Positions 60,595-64,000 of a stretch of DNA of 64,000 nt are shown piece by piece. Each line of letters opens with the position of its first letter. The stretch's first letter is position 1. The notes under the pieces were generated by a model. That model was not told the origin of the DNA, ran no database searches, and worked only from the letters and a program-made list of their open reading frames with translations. This DNA comes from Corticium candelabrum. Its lineage: Eukaryota > Porifera > Homoscleromorpha > Homosclerophorida > Plakinidae. Position numbers and translations under genes: made by a program. The stretch lies in the NCBI RefSeq assembly GCF_963422355.1, contig NC_085101.1:2725701-2789700 (forward strand). The letters run 5' to 3'.

Positions 60595-60977
60595 AGATAT
60601 GATTAGTAGGCTACACGTGATCACTAGAGAGAGAAAAGCAGAATTGTTGAATCACGTGATACTCGACTCACCTGCGCATTGGGCAATTATTTATGCGCGC
60701 CTAAATATATAATGTATTTTGCTTAAATTAATTGTTATAATAATTATTATTCTACGATTTAGATTGTTTATAGAAAATGATCACAAACAATTACGTGTAT
60801 AGCGCATACATATAGGGTAAACAGCCTTAATGTTCTTAAAAACATGCCAATAAAAGGTACAATGCATTCACAATAGGAGTAAAACAGAATACTAACAAAT
60901 CATAAAGGACACACTATCTTTAAAAACAATTTCAACCAACTACAACATTGCATGCATGATTCTTGTTATTTTAATCG

Positions 60978-61433
60978 TTAAGCGAAACCACCAATTACTC
61001 CGATGATTCCAGCAAAGTACAAGATTGTGCCAACAACAATGGCCGCAACGCTGAGAGCGCGAGAGATTTGTGCTGCAACGTCACCTCCATCAACATCACC
61101 TCGATCATAACGATTACGTGTCTATAATAAATATAAACGTATACCTAGAACACGTCTGCGACGTTTAATAACAGATTTGCACGTCACTTTAACCGAATAA
61201 ATTATTCCCGCAATTCCAACCGGCCAAAAACAGAAAATGCAAGTTAACACCGACAATTTGAAAATCTTATCGTCTGAAAGAGCAATGTGCTCAAAAGTCT
61301 GTGAAAAGTAGAGAAATTGTAGATGACAGACTATAACTAGCTGTGGTAATTAGTAACTTACGGTCACGTGACGTGGCTGACTTGTAATTGTATCGTCGGG
61401 ACCTCCGGTTACCAGCGGTGTACTCAAGTCCAT
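60978..61433 (-). CDS. CD225 (dispanin/IFITM-like) protein, copy E, B-type, 108 aa
   Basis: Exons 61433-61362, 61298-61188 and 61121-60978 (24 + 37 + 47 residues), all phase 0. It has the same motifs as copy B (CIFCFWPVGIAGIIYSVK, NRYDRGDVDGGD, GTILYFAGIIGVIGGFA), with differences mainly in the exon 1 tail and loop, so coding constraint seems retained. The segment carrying the B-type 5' noncoding exon is missing upstream: the TC repeat at 61640-61722 joins directly to C-module sequence. Expression may therefore depend on another promoter. Confidence 0.85.
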
Positions 61434-61636
61434 TCTACATTATAAATTCATGCAGTAAACGTTAGCATATAAAAACAATTCAATCCTCGTGTACGTGTAC
61501 GCGTGGGTAGCAAGCAATTCTATCTCATACACCCTAGCATCGAGCTATCTAATCGGAATTCTCGCTGTTCGCTTTTAATGTCGAAAACTGAGATGTCTCA
61601 AGCGTGCATGACATAGCTTTCTCTCTGTAACTCCTA

Positions 61637-61639
<3 letters not shown>

Positions 61640-61722
<83 letters not shown>
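61640..61722. repeat. (TC)n microsatellite
   Basis: About 82 bp, at the junction where the B-type 5' exon has been lost. Confidence 0.95.
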
Positions 61723-61723
<1 letters not shown>

Positions 61724-61991
61724 TCTATTTCGGTTGCATATGACCTTAGCTAGCCTCATTCAAGCAATATATCCATTGACTTGCGCAGAAAGATTACTGA
61801 AATTATCAACCACAATAATTCTTGTTCACTTCAATTCTAGGTCTAGGCAAATGGAAATCTGGACCACTGGAATTCTGGACAACTGGAATTCTGGACTACT
61901 GAACCACCAAAATTCTGGACCATTTGTAGTATAGGTAATTGAAAGACTCAGCAATACAAACAAGAAGAAATAGACGCAAATATCATACATA

Positions 61992-62972
61992 CAGTCCGCG
62001 TCCAAACCGTTGACACATTTCCCGTTTACTTGTACTATTTTTGGAAAAGTTTTCTTGTTTTTCTATTTAATAAGAAACCGCGCCAATTTTTTCTCAAAAA
62101 GCTGAAAAGTAGTCACACAAGTTATTGCATAGTATGCGCATCAGCGTAGAAAACATTTTTCTATCATGAAACGAGTTGTGAAAGACAACGCCGCGCTATT
62201 CTGTCACTATACCGCTCCAGTACTAGGAAACAATCTAGGATCTGCTAACTTTTACGTGTTTCTCGCTTCACTATTTACTGAATTCTCCAAAAACTAGACA
62301 CTGGAGAAGGAATTCAAAGGAGAACTTCAAGTGGAAGATCAAAAAGCTATCTGAAAACCATCGAACAGCTTCAATTGGTGAACATGACGCAACAAGGAAC
62401 AACAAATCAGCAAATAGACTTGCACATCAGCTTGCAGCGCAGGAAGTTGTCGTCATGCAATTCTTCCACTAGCAGAAAAAACCTTCATGACGCATGTATC
62501 GCTACGATGCGTAAAAATTAAAATTCCGCTGCTAGTGAAGCTAGAAAAAGGAGACTCTGAGCGTCACGATTTCTCGATTGGCCCGCTAGCTCACCAGATC
62601 TTGCACGAAATAGACAACTTCATCAAGCGGCGTGTTGAACTTCATAGGCCTCAAAACGTTCTTGAACTGAAATACGCAATCCAGGAGGAGTGGCACTTGC
62701 TCATGCCTTGTGATCTGTTGCCGCTGAACGAATGTCTAGTCTACTGCGTCTTCGTCTAGAGCTAGGGTAGAATGCTATCAAAAATGAAAGAAGGACACAA
62801 GCTAATGATGCGCACTTGTGAGCTTCCAAAAGTTCAGCAAACTTACGAACATACAAAATAGTTTCCATTTATCTAAAAAACGTACGTGACCTGAAAACGG
62901 ATTCGTTTCTGCTCACTCTACCCATGGCCACGCCTCCAAGCGTAAATATGTCAATATTTTTGACGCGGACTG
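61992..62972 (+). mobile_element. Tc1-like element (981 bp) inserted in the copy F module
   Basis: TIRs CAGTCCGCGTC(C/A)AAA...TTGACA(C/T)ATTT (about 29 bp, imperfect) are flanked by TA (61990-61991 and 62973-62974). The plus strand holds transposase remnants: an N-terminal HTH-like LDTGEGIQRRTSSGRSKKLS (about 62300-62360), and a C-terminal part with KRRVELHRPQNVLELKYAIQ (62620-62690) preceded, in another frame, by a WPASSPDL-like motif. The copy is too short and shifted to be active. The module of copy D has an uninterrupted sequence at this site. Confidence 0.85.
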
Positions 62973-63517
62973 TAATATGGAGTAGGAAATTGCACCCAAG
63001 AACTGGCATTCTTCTTAAAGTTCAAGTCTCTATATTAGAAAAAAATTGGCAATAAGCAATGACAGGGCAAAACCTAAAAAAATAGGGGAGGTCCGAAATA
63101 GCTTAGGCTCTAACCTAAAAATTTGTGAGAAGATGCAGTCACCTTGTTTGCAATTTGCTTACGAAATTACAACTATTAATGTTGGGGAACAACTGCCTCT
63201 CTGTTCAAGACCGTATTCAGCGAGGAAGTTGCAAACACACACGTCTAACCGCTCGAGCATATCAAAAATTTTGTATCATATATTTTTGATTGTGGAGGAA
63301 ACGTCTGCAAAGAGTGAAGGTTGCATGCGCACACTTTCAAGACTCGTGACACCGATGTAATAATAGCAAGCTGCAACAAGAAACAGCAACACAAACAACG
63401 AAAAGTAGTACACGAAAATTGTAAAACATAGATCCTATCCTTGTCTAAACTTTCCCAAACCAGTCAGGAGATTTTGGGATTCTAGTTATTTTTATTGTCA
63501 GGGTTCTTGTTTTTAAT

Positions 63518-63976
63518 TTAAATGGTTAAAATAACAGTCGCGGTGATAATTGTTGTGATATAGACTACTGTGCCAATCACAATGCTCACAATGCTGAAAA
63601 CGCGAGAAGTTCGAGCAGCCTCGTTACCACTGGCAATATCTTTCATCTCAAAACTGTTGCTCGCCTGTAATGGAGGACAACGTACTAACTTCACGTTCTA
63701 ACATTAATTTATAAAAATGTATGCATATTACCCTATTCGAAAAACGTATTGCCAAACATCCGAGCGGCCACCAACAGCAGAGGCAAGAGAACCATGCCAG
63801 GCAACAGTAGGTCGAATGAGAAGTGATTTCGTCAGTCTGTAGAAAGAATAGAAGAGATGGAGACTATACTAAAACCTGTTAATTTATTAAAAATCAATAC
63901 TTACGGTCACGTGACCGGACTGTAATGTGACTCTGCTGTAGGGGACTCCCACTGCCAGCGGTCTACCATCTGCCAT
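63518..63976 (-). CDS. CD225 (dispanin/IFITM-like) protein, copy F, C-type, 107 aa
   Basis: Exons 63976-63905, 63836-63732 and 63664-63518 (24 + 35 + 48 residues), all phase 0. Helix 1 is Cys/Trp-rich (CCLAWFSCLCCWWPLGCLAI). The loop is ASNSFEMKDIASGNEAARTS. Helix 2 is FSIVSIVIGTVVYITTIITA. Unlike copy C, it ends soon after helix 2, without the polar KNENPEDNNY tail. The TAG-A-ATG acceptor/start arrangement is conserved. The upstream region runs off the window at 64000, so the array may continue. Confidence 0.85.
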
Positions 63977-64000
63977 TCTAGAACAATAAAAACAATGCAG

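Overview
The window reads as animal nuclear DNA. It has spliced genes with mostly 55-120 nt GT-AG introns, AATAAA polyadenylation signals, abundant (TA)n, (CA)n and (TC)n microsatellites, and many eukaryotic transposons (Mutator-like, Ty3/gypsy, Tc1/mariner, piggyBac, short inverted-repeat elements). A complete C4-methylsterol oxidase gene, THAP and MYND proteins and a membrane prolyl 4-hydroxylase suggest a sterol-synthesising invertebrate. A sponge or another early-branching marine animal is my best guess, but the sequence alone does not prove it.

Layout. 1-1483: eroded Mutator-like transposase. 3461-7736: Ty3/gypsy element with two identical 135-bp LTRs and a 5-bp target duplication, but a broken reading frame. 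9728-13845 (-): two-exon TPR/MYND protein. 14270-14652 (-): doubtful G-gamma-like exons. 15322-16527 (+): prolyl 4-hydroxylase. 17399-23415 (+): seven-exon MSMO1-type sterol oxidase, whose 4.7-kb fourth intron holds two inverted-repeat elements and a THAP relic. 23840-26204: short transposons. 30330-33660: eroded coding relics and one arm of a segmental duplication. 47165-48960 (-): collagen/TNF-C1q-like relic with the other arm. 49212-50479 (+): five-exon THAP gene. 52093-53252 (-): four-exon TENA/THI-4 family gene. 54418-59916: foldback element, piggyBac relic and a Harbinger-type MITE.

The main feature is a family of at least eight small minus-strand genes and relics encoding CD225 (dispanin/IFITM-like) two-pass membrane proteins, at 27.6, 34.0, 36.0, 39.0, 41.8, 45.0, 61.0 and 63.5 kb. 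Each has three coding exons. Most begin with an ATG one base after a 3' splice site, and a 5' noncoding exon can be placed for several. Four copies (B, C, E, F) are intact and four (A, D, G, H) are broken. They fall into two types arranged as a repeating pair, B-type then C-type. One pair has lost its B-type body. Transposon insertions date some of the events: a Tc1-like element in one module has its empty site preserved in another, and a second Tc1/mariner-superfamily element sits in the stop codon of copy G.

There is no operon logic. The single-copy genes are unrelated housekeeping or regulatory functions. The CD225 family is a local, still-evolving expansion. Exon coordinates are my own splice predictions, checked for phase and GT-AG sites; none is supported by transcripts.
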